Source: an uncultured Opitutaceae bacterium (GTDB taxonomy: Bacteria; Verrucomicrobiota; Verrucomicrobiia; Opitutales; Opitutaceae). From it: a stretch of DNA of 37,561 nucleotides. Position 1 is the stretch's first letter. Every line of letters starts with the position of its first letter. Below, one piece after another: positions 1 through 7,925 of the stretch. The stretch spans positions 1 to 37,561 of the forward strand of contig CALAOT010000035.1 in NCBI GenBank assembly GCA_937889545.1, in the 5' to 3' direction. The translations under genes were made by a program, and so were the position numbers. The notes beneath the pieces were generated by a model. It did not search any database and was not told where the DNA came from. It saw nothing but the letters and a program-made list of their open reading frames with translations.

Positions 1-201
1 GCCAGGGCCGGGCTTGCCGTCGTGCGCAGCTCCCGGACCGGCGGAGGCATCGTCGAGCGCAACGTCGAGATGGACGACGACCGGCTCGGTTTCATCGCCG
101 CGGACGAGCTGAACCCGCAGAAGGCCAGGATTCTCCTCATGCTCGGGCTCACGAGGACCCGCGATCCGCTCCGGCTGCAGGAGATGTTCTATACGTATTG
201 A
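1..201 (+). CDS. L-asparaginase type II, C-terminal fragment
   Basis: Only the last 66 residues are in the window; the gene runs in from the left edge in frame 1 and stops at TGA 199-201. The visible part carries the C-terminal signature of type II (AnsB-like) asparaginases: VVRSS-R-GGG, a D-rich stretch, GF-A--LNPQKAR, and LT-T-DP--LQ near the end. AnsB-like enzymes hydrolyse L-asparagine to aspartate and ammonia, often in the periplasm. The catalytic threonines and any signal peptide lie outside the window, so location cannot be judged. The perfect hairpin at 214-231 follows the stop. Confidence 0.88.
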   Translation, partial: ARAGLAVVRSSRTGGGIVERNVEMDDDRLGFIAADELNPQKARILLMLGLTRTRDPLRLQEMFYTY

Positions 202-213
202 GCCGCTCGCCGG

Positions 214-231
214 TTACCGGCATTCCGGTAA
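214..231. terminator. Perfect inverted repeat after the asparaginase gene
   Basis: TTACCGG (214-220), loop CATT, CCGGTAA (225-231): a perfect 7-bp stem with a 4-nt loop, 12 nt after the asparaginase stop and 46 nt before the response-regulator start. There is no T-run after it, so a factor-independent terminator is uncertain. It could equally be an operator for the downstream regulator. The palindrome is seen directly; its role is inferred. Confidence 0.4.
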
Positions 232-277
232 TGAGCATGCTTTCCAAGGAGCCCGTGCGTCGAAAGACTCGTCCCCG

Positions 278-937
278 ATGAAGATCGCCATTGTCGAGGA
301 CGAGCGCCTCTTTAGGGATGTCCTCCGAAAGGCGTGCACCATGCACCTCGGGCACGAGGTGGTGGGCGAGGCGGGAAGCGGGCGCGAGGCGCTCCTGGTG
401 GTGCCCGCCGCGCTTCCCGACCTCCTGGTGCTCGACATCCACCTTCCGGACATGGATGGGCTTGATGTCCTGCGGTTCCTCCGGCGCAAACGGGCCCTGC
501 TCAAGGCGCTCCTGATTTCGTCATATTTCGACGATTACACGCTGTGCCGAATCGAGCAGGCAACGGTCCAGGGCTTCATCGACAAGTCGACGAACACGGT
601 GGTGGAGCTGGGCCTAGCGATCAGCGCGATCGAGGGCGGCGCGACGTATTTCCCAAGCCTGTTCACGGAGGCGAGGCGCGCGCACAGCCGCAATCCGTTC
701 GCCTTCGACAAGCTCCTGACGGACCGCGAGCAGACGATCCTGAGCCTGGTCGGCGAGCCGCTGTCCGACGCGGAGATCGCGGCGCAGCTCGGGCTCTCGC
801 CCGAGACCGTCGAGAAGCACAGGTTCAACATCATGCGCAAGCTGGGGCTGCGCTCGCGCGCCGAATCCGCCCGGTTTGCCCGGCGCTGCGGCCTCACCCG
901 GCCCGCCGCCCGCCGCCATTTTTCCGCCGCTCGCTGA
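278..937 (+). CDS. NarL/FixJ-type response regulator (receiver + LuxR HTH)
   Basis: A 219-residue two-domain transcription factor. The receiver domain (about residues 1-120) has the acidic pair E7/D8, the phospho-acceptor D53 in VLDIHLPDMDG, S81/S82 at the switch position and K103 in the IDKS motif. All catalytic positions of a phosphorylatable receiver are present. The C-terminal LuxR-type DNA-binding domain (about 145-205) starts at LTDRE and contains SDAEIAAQLGLS-ETVEKH. In this family a partner histidine kinase phosphorylates the aspartate to activate DNA binding. No kinase gene is adjacent in the window, so its signal is unknown. The start at 278 keeps the complete first beta-strand (MKIAIVEDE); no clear Shine-Dalgarno is seen. 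Confidence 0.92.
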   Translation: MKIAIVEDERLFRDVLRKACTMHLGHEVVGEAGSGREALLVVPAALPDLLVLDIHLPDMDGLDVLRFLRRKRALLKALLISSYFDDYTLCRIEQATVQGFIDKSTNTVVELGLAISAIEGGATYFPSLFTEARRAHSRNPFAFDKLLTDREQTILSLVGEPLSDAEIAAQLGLSPETVEKHRFNIMRKLGLRSRAESARFARRCGLTRPAARRHFSAAR

Positions 938-981
938 CGGGACGGAGTTGCAGGCGGCGGATTCCGGGCTAGCAAGGTCCG

Positions 982-2259
982 GTGCAAAGCGATCCAAGCC
1001 CGGCGGGGACCGACGGCCACGGCCACCGGCAGACGGTGCTGGGGATACTGCTCGCCCTGAGCGCATCGCACCTGATCAACGACACGCTCCAGGCGCTCCT
1101 GCCCGCCATCTACCCGATGCTCAAAGCGTCGTTCGGGCTGACGTTCACGCAGATAGGCCTGATAACCCTGAGCTACCAGCTCACGGCCTCGCTCCTCCAG
1201 CCGTTCGTCGGCACCTACACCGACCGGAGGCCCAAGCCCCTCTCCCTCGCGGCCGGAATGACCCTGACGCTGGCCGGCCTCGTGCTGCTTTCGCTGGCGC
1301 GAAGCTACGGGTTGATCCTCGTCTCCTCGGTCCTGATCGGCATGGGCTCGTCCATCTTTCATCCCGAGGCCTCCCGCGTCGCGCACATGGCGGCCGGGGA
1401 ACGGCATGGGTTTGCGCAGGCGTTTTTCCAGGTGGGCGGCAACCTCGGCACCTCGTTCGGCCCGCTCCTCGCCGCGATCATCATCGTGCCCAACGGGCAG
1501 TCCTCCATCCTGTGGTTCACGCTGCTGGCGCTGGCGGGGATCGCCCTTCTCCTGCAGGTCGGCCGCTGGTACGGCCGCAACGTCGCCCACTTCCACAGGC
1601 GCGCGGCCGCGCACGCCCCCCAAACCCTGCCCCGCCGGACTGTCATCCTGTCGCTCGCCGTCCTGATGGCCCTGATCTTCTCGAAATACTTCTACCTGGT
1701 CAGCCTCACCAACTACTACACGTTCTACCTCATCCACCGGTTCAACCTCTCGATCCAGGGTTCGCAGCTCCTTCTGTTCGTCTTCCTCGTGTCGGTCGCC
1801 GCAGGAACCATCCTTGGCGGTCCCCTCGGCGACCGCTTCGGCCGGAAGTACGTCATCTGGGTTTCGATCCTCGGCGTCGCGCCGTTCTCCCTTGCGCTGC
1901 CCCACGTCGGCCTCGCGGCGACGGTGGTCCTGACCGTGTTCATAGGCGTCATCCTGGCCTCGGCGTTCTCGGCCATCCTGGTCTATGCCCAGGAGATGAT
2001 TCCCGGGAGGGTCGGCATGATAGCGGGGCTCTTCTTCGGCCTCGCGTTCGGGATCGGCGGGATCGCTTCCGCCGCCCTGGGCCGCCTCGCCGACCTGACG
2101 AGCATCGGGTTCGTCTTCAACGTGTGCGGGTACCTGCCCCTGATCGGCCTGCTCACCTGGTTCCTTCCCGACATTGAGGGCGCCAGCCGCCGCGCCAGGC
2201 GCCTGCAGCGGGAGGCCGTCGATCCCAGGTGGCCAGACGATGAAGCCGGCGATCACTAG
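982..2259 (+). CDS. MFS exporter, fosmidomycin-resistance (Fsr) type
   Basis: A 425-residue membrane protein with about 12 hydrophobic segments. It resembles Fsr-type major facilitator proteins: an early ASH--ND--Q-LLPA-YP motif in TM1, Q-G/YQ-TAS-LQP-VG in TM2, a D-R loop (TYTDRRPKP) after TM2, GMGSSIFHPEASR, and a second-half GGPLGDR-GR loop. Fsr-type carriers export small toxic molecules by proton antiport; the substrate here cannot be read from sequence. I take GTG 982 as the start: an AAGG lies a few bases upstream and TM1 begins at residue 19. The end overlaps the start of the next gene by 20 nt, which implies co-transcription and probable translational coupling. Confidence 0.88.
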   Translation: MQSDPSPAGTDGHGHRQTVLGILLALSASHLINDTLQALLPAIYPMLKASFGLTFTQIGLITLSYQLTASLLQPFVGTYTDRRPKPLSLAAGMTLTLAGLVLLSLARSYGLILVSSVLIGMGSSIFHPEASRVAHMAAGERHGFAQAFFQVGGNLGTSFGPLLAAIIIVPNGQSSILWFTLLALAGIALLLQVGRWYGRNVAHFHRRAAAHAPQTLPRRTVILSLAVLMALIFSKYFYLVSLTNYYTFYLIHRFNLSIQGSQLLLFVFLVSVAAGTILGGPLGDRFGRKYVIWVSILGVAPFSLALPHVGLAATVVLTVFIGVILASAFSAILVYAQEMIPGRVGMIAGLFFGLAFGIGGIASAALGRLADLTSIGFVFNVCGYLPLIGLLTWFLPDIEGASRRARRLQREAVDPRWPDDEAGDH

Positions 2260-3025
2260 GGCGAAGCCGTCGTTCGTCTCCCATTCCCGGGAGACGGGCA
2301 CCGACTACACGATCTATGTCGATGCGCCCGACCCGTCTCGCGCGCCGGGCCCATGGCCGGGCGTCCTCCTCATGGATGGCGATTTCCTGTTCGATCCCGC
2401 CGTCGAGGCCTGCCGCTCGATCCGGAATCCGGGCCGGATGCCGCCCGTCGTCCTCGTGGGGGTCGGATACGGGGCAGGTTTCGGGGAGCCGGGCAATTTC
2501 CGCGGCCGCGACTACACGCCGACCACCGCTCCGGAGGAGCCCTCGAGCGGCGGGGCGGACCGTTTCCTCGGCTACCTGGCCGGCTCTCTCTGGCCCGAGC
2601 TGGCGCGGCGCTATCCCCTCCGCGAGGACGGCCGGGCAATCGCGGGCCATTCCGTCGGCTCGCTGCTGGCCCTCCACGCGCTATTCCAGGCGCGCCCCTT
2701 CTTCAACGTTGCCTTAGCAAGCGCGCCGTCCATCTGGTGGGACAACCGCAGCATCCTGCGCCTGGCCTCGGCCCTCAGGGATCGCACGGACGCTCTTCAC
2801 GGCCGTCTTTACCTCGGCGCGGGCGAGGACGACACGCCCTCGATGATTGGCGACGTCGCCCTCCTCGAGAAACAGCTGAAGGACCGGCCCTTCAATGGGC
2901 TGCGCGTGCTTTCGGAGCGGTTTGCCGGGCTCAATCATTACGACGTCGTTCCGCACACGCTTCGCGCGGGCCTCGCCGCCCTGTTCGGCCAGGACTTCCC
3001 CGGACCCGCCCAAGCCTTGAATTGA
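2240..3025 (+). CDS. Alpha/beta-hydrolase, putative esterase (esterase D / IroE-like)
   Basis: A 261-residue serine hydrolase of the 'putative esterase' family (IroE, Fes, esterase D). The nucleophile elbow is GHSVG with S138, the likely acid is E196 or D197 in LGAGEDD, and the histidine is H233 in LNHYDVVP. The strand order and the [10 protein letters not shown] motif near residue 75 fit the family. No signal peptide is evident, so it is probably cytoplasmic. ATG 2240 is preferred over an upstream in-frame start because AGGTGG sits 7 nt upstream and the family fold begins just after. It overlaps the exporter gene by 20 nt, so the pair may handle the same compound, for example by hydrolysing an ester and exporting a product. 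That link is inference. Confidence 0.82.
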   Translation: MKPAITRAKPSFVSHSRETGTDYTIYVDAPDPSRAPGPWPGVLLMDGDFLFDPAVEACRSIRNPGRMPPVVLVGVGYGAGFGEPGNFRGRDYTPTTAPEEPSSGGADRFLGYLAGSLWPELARRYPLREDGRAIAGHSVGSLLALHALFQARPFFNVALASAPSIWWDNRSILRLASALRDRTDALHGRLYLGAGEDDTPSMIGDVALLEKQLKDRPFNGLRVLSERFAGLNHYDVVPHTLRAGLAALFGQDFPGPAQALN

Positions 3026-3060
3026 CCGGGTGCGGGGCTAGCGGTTATGTCTGGGCGGCC

Positions 3061-4584
3061 ATGTCCGATCCCTCCCCCCCTGCCGTGTCAATGGAATCGA
3101 TCGTGGCGCTGTGCAAGCGCCGCGGATTCATCTTCCAGTCCTCCGAGATCTACGGCGGGATCAACGGGTTCTTCGACTTCGGCCCCATGGGCGCCGAGCT
3201 GAAGAAGAACATCCGCGACTGCTGGTGGAACGACATGGTCCGGCGGCGGGATGACATCGTCGGGATCGAGACCTCGATCATCATGCACCCGAGGGTATGG
3301 GAGGCGTCGGGCCACGTCGCGGGGTTCACCGACCCCTTGGTGGACTGCAAGGTCTCGAAGCAGCGCTACCGGGCCGACCAGCTGTTCTTCGCGGAGGTCG
3401 TGGTCGACGGCCAGACCGTGGGGTACGTGAGCGCGCTCGAGAGCGAGAACACGGCCGATCAGCTCCAGGAGGCCGCCGAATCCTTCAAGCGCAAGAGGGC
3501 TATTCAAGGAAAGCTCGGGGCCGTCGCGGTCCGGAACATGACCGAGGCCAGGCCCGAGGAGATCGCGCTCATCCCCTCCCCCGCGACCGGCCAGCCCGGC
3601 AGCCTGACCCCGCCGCGCTCGTTCAACATGATGTTCCAGACGAACGTCGGGGCGATGAGCGACGCGGCGTCGGTCGCGTACCTCCGGCCGGAGACCGCGC
3701 AGGGCATGTTCGCCGATTTCAGGGCGGTCGTCGACACGGGCCGCGTCAAGCTGCCCTTCGGGATCGCGCAAATAGGCAAGTCGTTTCGCAACGAGATCAC
3801 GCCGCGGAACTTTCTCTTCCGCTCCCGGGAATTCGAGCAGATGGAGATGGAGTATTTCATCCACGAGGACGCGGACTGGCAAAAGTGCCACCGCGAATGG
3901 ATAAACTGGTGCAAGGACTGGCTTCTCTCGATCGGGCTGCCCTCTTCCCACCTCTCGGAATACAACCACCCGAGGGAGAAGCTCGCATTCTACTCGAGGG
4001 GCACGACCGACATCATGTTCCGGTATCCCTTCGGCGTCCAGGAGCTCTGGGGCATCGCGGCGCGCGGGGACTACGACCTGATGCAGCACGAGAAGCACAG
4101 CGGCATCCCGCAGTCCATCTTCGACGAGGCGACGAAGAGGAAGATCGTTCCCCACGTCATCGAGCCCGCCGTCGGGGTCGACCGGATATTCCTAGCGCTC
4201 CTCTGCGCCGGTTACGCCGAGGAGGACGTGAGGGACGACAAGGGCGGCGTCGAGAGGCGCACGGTGCTCCGCCTGAGCCCCCGGATCGCGCCCGTCAAGG
4301 TCGCCGTGTTCCCTCTACTTAAGAACAAGCCCGAACTCGTCGCGCGCGCGCAGGAGATCCACAGGAGGCTGAAGCGAAAGTACGCCGTCTTCTACGACGA
4401 GTCGGGCGCGATCGGCCGCCGGTACCGCCGCCAGGACGAGATAGGCACCCCGTGGTGCGTCACCATCGACTTCGAGACGATCGAGAAGGACGGCACGTTC
4501 ACGCTCCGCGACCGCGACTCGATGCAGCAGACGCGGATCGGCGAGGCCGAGCTGTTTGCGCTGCTCGAGGAGAAGGTGTACTAG
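3061..4584 (+). CDS. glyQS: Glycyl-tRNA synthetase, single-chain class II (alpha2 type)
   Basis: A 507-residue class II aminoacyl-tRNA synthetase of the eukaryote/archaeal-like homodimeric GlyRS type, charging tRNA-Gly. Visible hallmarks are [20 protein letters not shown] at the N-terminus, [40 protein letters not shown] (motif 2 region), a motif 3-like [10 protein letters not shown], and the C-terminal anticodon-binding domain starting near [11 protein letters not shown]. Length is normal for the bacterial single-chain form. The open frame extends far upstream, but that part is a shadow of the esterase gene. ATG 3061 gives the expected N-terminus and follows the esterase stop by 35 nt. Two small genes follow closely on the same strand. 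Confidence 0.97.
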   Translation: MSDPSPPAVSMESIVALCKRRGFIFQSSEIYGGINGFFDFGPMGAELKKNIRDCWWNDMVRRRDDIVGIETSIIMHPRVWEASGHVAGFTDPLVDCKVSKQRYRADQLFFAEVVVDGQTVGYVSALESENTADQLQEAAESFKRKRAIQGKLGAVAVRNMTEARPEEIALIPSPATGQPGSLTPPRSFNMMFQTNVGAMSDAASVAYLRPETAQGMFADFRAVVDTGRVKLPFGIAQIGKSFRNEITPRNFLFRSREFEQMEMEYFIHEDADWQKCHREWINWCKDWLLSIGLPSSHLSEYNHPREKLAFYSRGTTDIMFRYPFGVQELWGIAARGDYDLMQHEKHSGIPQSIFDEATKRKIVPHVIEPAVGVDRIFLALLCAGYAEEDVRDDKGGVERRTVLRLSPRIAPVKVAVFPLLKNKPELVARAQEIHRRLKRKYAVFYDESGAIGRRYRRQDEIGTPWCVTIDFETIEKDGTFTLRDRDSMQQTRIGEAELFALLEEKVY

Positions 4585-4609
4585 GGCTCATGCGTTCGGC
4601 CCACCCCCA

Positions 4610-4807
4610 ATGACCACCGTCGCGGAGTGCGGCACAATCGAGCAGGCCGCGGTCCTGCGCTCGCTCCTGGCCGACTGCGGCGTTGCGGCCTATCTGCCCG
4701 ACGAGCTCGCGGTGACGTACCGGGGCACCGTCAGCAGCCTTCGGGTGCAAGTGGCGGACGAGGACGCGGAGTCCGCCCGCAGGATCCTCGAGGCGAAGGC
4801 GCAGTAG
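4610..4807 (+). CDS. Small DUF2007-type protein
   Basis: A 65-residue protein that looks like DUF2007, annotated as putative signal-transducing small proteins. It starts T-VAECGTIEQAAVLRSLLADCGV-AYL, then a short beta segment, and ends V--EDAESARRILEAKAQ, the usual A/R-rich helix. In this family the single beta-alpha-beta fold is thought to bind a ligand or partner; the true function is unknown. I chose ATG 4610 because the upstream in-frame residues do not resemble the family. The gene sits 25 nt after glyQS and 1 nt before the next gene, so all three are probably on one message. It is too short for any further functional inference. Confidence 0.75.
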   Translation: MTTVAECGTIEQAAVLRSLLADCGVAAYLPDELAVTYRGTVSSLRVQVADEDAESARRILEAKAQ

Positions 4808-4808
4808 C

Positions 4809-5390
4809 ATGGACGCCTACGCCCGTGCGCGGGACCTGATAGATGCTGCCCACGCCGCAGATCCGAACACGGCGGCGGACGGGCGCCCCGCCGAGCTTGT
4901 CTACGCGGAGCGGATGGAGAAATGGGTGGTCCGAATGGCGCCTGATGCGGGCCCCGTCCTGAGGCTCGCGGCGCGCTGCCAGCACCTCGAGCGCTGGTCC
5001 GTTCCGCGGGGTTCGTTTCCGATGGACAGGCCGGGCTACCTGGCCTGGCGTCGATCCCTCTATGTGAAGCAGGCCGAGCGCGCCCGGCAGCTCCTGCTCG
5101 ATGCCGGCGTTCCCGCGAAGGAGGCCGGGGATGCCTCAACGTGGGTTTCAAAGGACGGGCTCCGGACCAATCCCGGCACCCAGGCCCTGGAGGACGCTGC
5201 CGTGCTCGTCTTCTTGGAGAGCGAGATCGAGGCCTTTGCCGCGCAGCATTCGGAGTATCCCCGCGCAAAATTCGTCGATATCCTCCGGAAGACCTGGCGA
5301 AAAATGAGTCCGCGCGCCCAGGGGCTTGCGGGCGGCCTTGATCTTCCGGCGCCCATCGCCGCCCTTATTCGCGAGGCGGTCGGCAAATAA
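4809..5390 (+). CDS. DUF4202 family protein
   Basis: A 193-residue soluble, mostly helical protein. It resembles DUF4202: an ARDLIDAAHAADP N-terminus, the core motif ARCQHLERW--PR-S-P-DRPGYL-WR-SL, and a late EDAAVLVFLE helix. The conserved H/E in CQHLERW and the D in EDA suggest a metal-dependent HD-like hydrolase fold, but that is inference and no biochemical role is established to my knowledge. The start is ATG 4809, one base after the preceding stop, so translational coupling with the DUF2007 gene is likely. No signal peptide or membrane segment is present. Confidence 0.75.
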   Translation: MDAYARARDLIDAAHAADPNTAADGRPAELVYAERMEKWVVRMAPDAGPVLRLAARCQHLERWSVPRGSFPMDRPGYLAWRRSLYVKQAERARQLLLDAGVPAKEAGDASTWVSKDGLRTNPGTQALEDAAVLVFLESEIEAFAAQHSEYPRAKFVDILRKTWRKMSPRAQGLAGGLDLPAPIAALIREAVGK

Positions 5391-5434
5391 GGCTGAGGCT
5401 AAAAAGTGCCCATAAGGCTTTCGCCGGTATATGG

Positions 5435-5495
5435 TTTATCGATAAACAATAAATTGTTGTTGACGATTATCGATATGCTTTTATCGATAAACAAT
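5435..5495. promoter_or_regulatory. AT-rich operator cluster with repeated 16-mer and three TATCGATA palindromes
   Basis: An AT-rich island in GC-rich DNA just upstream of the DUF2975/HTH pair. The 16-mer TTTATCGATAAACAAT occurs identically at 5435-5450 and 5480-5495. Each contains the palindrome TTTATCGATAAA. A third core, TATCGATA, sits between them at 5468-5475. Copy 1 runs into a second inverted repeat, ACAAT-AA-ATTGT (5446-5457). A plausible -35 box TTGACG (5460-5465) places the -10 region inside the second 16-mer. The repeats are seen directly. That they are operators for the HTH protein at 6320 is inference from position and symmetry. Confidence 0.7.
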
Positions 5496-5508
5496 CAATC
5501 ACCCGATC

Positions 5509-6303
5509 ATGAAACCCAAACACCACCTGATCAAGTCTCTCCACGTGCTCTTCATTATCTGCGAAATCTCCGCGGCTCTTGGGCTGGTTGCCGTCATGTT
5601 GATGGCCCCGTTCCTGAAGGAGATGGTCCGCAGCGGCCGCGCAAACGTCGGGCTTTACGCCGGACACGGCTCCCTTGATTGGAATTTCGAGGTCCGCCTG
5701 CCTCGCGGTACCAATTCATCGTTCGTTTATGGGACCACCGGCTATTCTCGCCCCGGGATCCCGGACATGGAAACCGGGTTTGGCAAAATGAGCTTCGGGC
5801 CCATTCGCCTCCACATGGACAAGGGGGAGTCCCCGATGGAGGCCCGCAATATGAAGGACCGGTCCATTGCGATCGACCAGATCGAGGGAACCGTGACGCT
5901 CCTGCGTCCCGAGGTTGCCGCTCAGGCCTTGGTTGCCGCAACATGGCCGTTTGTTGTCGGCATGCTTTGCACGGGCGGCGTGGGCCTGGCTATTCTCGAC
6001 CTGCTCCGGAGGATGCTCAGGAGCGTGGGACAGCGGGAGGTCTTTACCGCCGCGAACATCCGAAACGTCCAATGCGTCGGGTTCCTGCTCATGGCTTCAG
6101 CCATATTGAAGCTGGCTTCGGGAGCCTGGCTCGTGAGCCGGATGTCCTCATTCGTGATGCAGCAGGCGGGCACGGGGAACATTTCCCTCGAAACTTCCTC
6201 GCCGGGCAACGTTACCCTCGCGACGGGATTGCTGATCCTGGCCCTTGCCGAGGTGTTTCGCCAGGGCCTGATATTGAAAGAGGATAATCAGCTGACAATT
6301 TGA
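5509..6303 (+). CDS. DUF2975-type membrane protein with enlarged external loop
   Basis: A 264-residue protein with four predicted membrane segments: about residues 10-35, 145-168, 188-210 and 232-252. The C-terminal half (LLRRML--V---EVFTAANIRNVQ--GFLLM, then a last TM followed by LAEVFRQGLILKEDNQLTI) is typical of DUF2975, which is commonly encoded just before a small HTH regulator. Family function is unknown; a membrane partner controlling the regulator is often assumed. Here about 100 residues separate TM1 and TM2, an extracytoplasmic loop that seems large for the family. The start at ATG 5509 has no good Shine-Dalgarno. The next gene follows after 16 nt. Confidence 0.75.
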   Translation: MKPKHHLIKSLHVLFIICEISAALGLVAVMLMAPFLKEMVRSGRANVGLYAGHGSLDWNFEVRLPRGTNSSFVYGTTGYSRPGIPDMETGFGKMSFGPIRLHMDKGESPMEARNMKDRSIAIDQIEGTVTLLRPEVAAQALVAATWPFVVGMLCTGGVGLAILDLLRRMLRSVGQREVFTAANIRNVQCVGFLLMASAILKLASGAWLVSRMSSFVMQQAGTGNISLETSSPGNVTLATGLLILALAEVFRQGLILKEDNQLTI

Positions 6304-6310
6304 AGGGAGG
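6303..6310 (+). promoter_or_regulatory. Strong ribosome-binding site for the HTH gene
   Basis: AAGGGAGG begins on the last base of the DUF2975 stop codon and lies 9 nt before ATG 6320. It is one of the best Shine-Dalgarno matches in the window, in contrast to the gene before it. The regulator may therefore be translated more efficiently than the membrane protein. Confidence 0.65.
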
Positions 6311-6319
6311 ACCACCCTC

Positions 6320-6562
6320 ATGCCCATTCAAGTCAATCTGGACCGGATCATGCTCGAAAGGAGAGTAAGCCTCACGGAGCTCGCTGGGCGCGTGGACCTG
6401 ACGCTTGCAAACCTCTCGATCCTCAAGACCAACAAGGCGCGGGCTATTCGCTTTAGCACGCTGGAGGCACTGTGCCGCGAATTGAAATGCCAGCCGGGGG
6501 ACCTGCTTCAGTACGCACAAGACAACTCCCCGGCCCACGTCCCAGGCACGGATCCGGGCTGA
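6320..6562 (+). CDS. Small Xre-family HTH regulator
   Basis: An 80-residue DNA-binding protein of the YozG-like Xre/HTH_26 type. The helix-turn-helix covers about residues 17-60: SLTELAGRVDLTLANLSILKT is helix 2-turn-helix 3, and FSTLEALCRELKCQPGDLL is the conserved C-terminal helix and end motif. Such proteins typically sit after a DUF2975 gene and are thought to repress their own operon. The likely target is the palindrome cluster at 5435-5495 (inference). A short unstructured tail (about 65-80) follows the HTH. There is nothing after it on this strand until the serpin gene 111 nt downstream. Confidence 0.88.
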   Translation: MPIQVNLDRIMLERRVSLTELAGRVDLTLANLSILKTNKARAIRFSTLEALCRELKCQPGDLLQYAQDNSPAHVPGTDPG

Positions 6563-6673
6563 CTGGCTCGCCTCCAGCTTGCCGGGGGCTGTCGAGCCCA
6601 GCCCTAGCCGTCGGGGACCGCATTGCCGGCTGAAAAATTTCGCACAACGGGCTGAAATCCCCATTCTGCGGCC

Positions 6674-7912
6674 ATGATATTCGATCGCCAGCTGACGTCG
6701 GCACTGCCAGCCGCAATCGTTCTTGCCCTGTATGCCGCCGCCGCGGGGCCGGGAGCCGCGGGCGCAGCGGAAACGCCGGCCAAGGACGCGGCGGATGCCG
6801 GCGCGGCGCTCGGCGTCGATCTCTACCGCCTCCTTTGCGCGCAGGACGGCAACATCCTCTTTTCCCCCTACAGCATCTCGGAGGCTCTCGCCCTCCTCTC
6901 CTGCGGAGCCGATGGAAGGACCAGACAGGAGGTGCTTAAGACCCTGCACTGGACCCGGACGGCCGATCAAATACCCGGCGCCTTCGGGGCGCAGCACCTG
7001 CAGCTTGACGCCGCGTCCAGAGACGGCGCGATCCTGTCGGTTGCCGACAGCATCTGGTATCAGCGGGGCCATGAACCCCGTGCGGCGTTCCTTCGGGCCG
7101 CGCGCCAGGAGTTTCGCGCCGAGGTGCGCCTCGCCGATTTTTCCGCGGACCTTCCCGTTTCGCTTCGCATGATCAATAGCTGGGTTGAAAAGAATACCGG
7201 CGGGAAGATCCCGGGCCTGCTGCCGCCCGACGCGCTGACTCCGCGCACCAGTCTCGTGCTGGCAAATGCAATCTACTTTAAGGGCCGCTGGGAACGGCCG
7301 TTCGATGAGCATGCGACCGCGCCAGGCCGTTTTTTCACGACGCCCGGCAAGAGCGTCATGACGGCCACGATGGCCCGGACCGCGCAGTTCAGGACCTGGA
7401 GTGCGGATGCGTGCGAGTTGCTCGAGCTGCCCTACGCGGGGGGAGAGCTTTCGATGGTGATCCTGCTGCCAAGGACGCGCGACGGCCTGCCCTCCCTCGA
7501 GCGGCAGCTGGGCTTCGCGGCGCTTTCCCAATGGCTGGCATCGCTGGATGCGGCGCGGCCGGAGGAGATGGCCGTGACGCTTCCGCGCTTCGGAATCACC
7601 TACGCGGCGGAACTGAACAAGGACCTGTCGCAGCTGGGCATGGTGGCCGCCTTCATGCGCGATGAGGCGAACCTGTCGCGCATCAACGGCGGGCGCGACC
7701 TCTTTGTCTCGACCATGCTGCACAAGGCGTTCGTCGACGTGAACGAGGAGGGAACCGAGGCGGCTGCCGCGACGAGTGCCGTGTTGACCAGTTTCTCCGT
7801 CCAGGCGCCGCGAAAGCTCCCCGTGGACCACCCCTTTCTGTTCCTCATCCGCGACACCTCGACAGGCAGCCTCCTCTTCCTAGGCCGGATCGTGGATCCG
7901 CGGCCAATGTGA
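6674..7912 (+). CDS. Secreted serpin (serine protease inhibitor)
   Basis: A 412-residue serpin with an N-terminal signal peptide (hydrophobic, Ala-rich, about residues 9-32). Family motifs are N-LFSPYSISEALALLS, SLVLANAIYFKG-W, the breach/shutter F-VDVNEEGTEAAAAT hinge and the C-terminal DHPFLFLIRD---GSLLFLGR. The alanine-rich hinge (P15-P9) is that of an inhibitory serpin. Counting from hinge Gly360 as P15 gives P1 = Phe374 and P1' = Ser375, which suggests a chymotrypsin-like target. The loop is about two residues longer than in alpha-1-antitrypsin, so P1 may shift. It presumably acts outside the cytoplasm. It converges with the dehydratase on the other strand, 13 nt away. Confidence 0.95.
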   Translation: MIFDRQLTSALPAAIVLALYAAAAGPGAAGAAETPAKDAADAGAALGVDLYRLLCAQDGNILFSPYSISEALALLSCGADGRTRQEVLKTLHWTRTADQIPGAFGAQHLQLDAASRDGAILSVADSIWYQRGHEPRAAFLRAARQEFRAEVRLADFSADLPVSLRMINSWVEKNTGGKIPGLLPPDALTPRTSLVLANAIYFKGRWERPFDEHATAPGRFFTTPGKSVMTATMARTAQFRTWSADACELLELPYAGGELSMVILLPRTRDGLPSLERQLGFAALSQWLASLDAARPEEMAVTLPRFGITYAAELNKDLSQLGMVAAFMRDEANLSRINGGRDLFVSTMLHKAFVDVNEEGTEAAAATSAVLTSFSVQAPRKLPVDHPFLFLIRDTSTGSLLFLGRIVDPRPM

Positions 7913-7925
7913 CTTGCCAAGGCCG

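Noticed and set aside
535..2301. A 588-codon open frame on the minus strand opposite the response regulator and MFS genes
   Set aside because: Composition is charged and low-complexity with no family pattern; it mirrors the codon bias of the two recognised plus-strand genes.
2353..3060. Upstream extension of the glycyl-tRNA synthetase frame
   Set aside because: The extra residues come from the esterase gene in another frame; the family N-terminus starts at 3061.
6212..7831. A 539-codon minus-strand frame opposite the serpin
   Set aside because: Opposite a clear serpin on the plus strand, with typical shadow composition.
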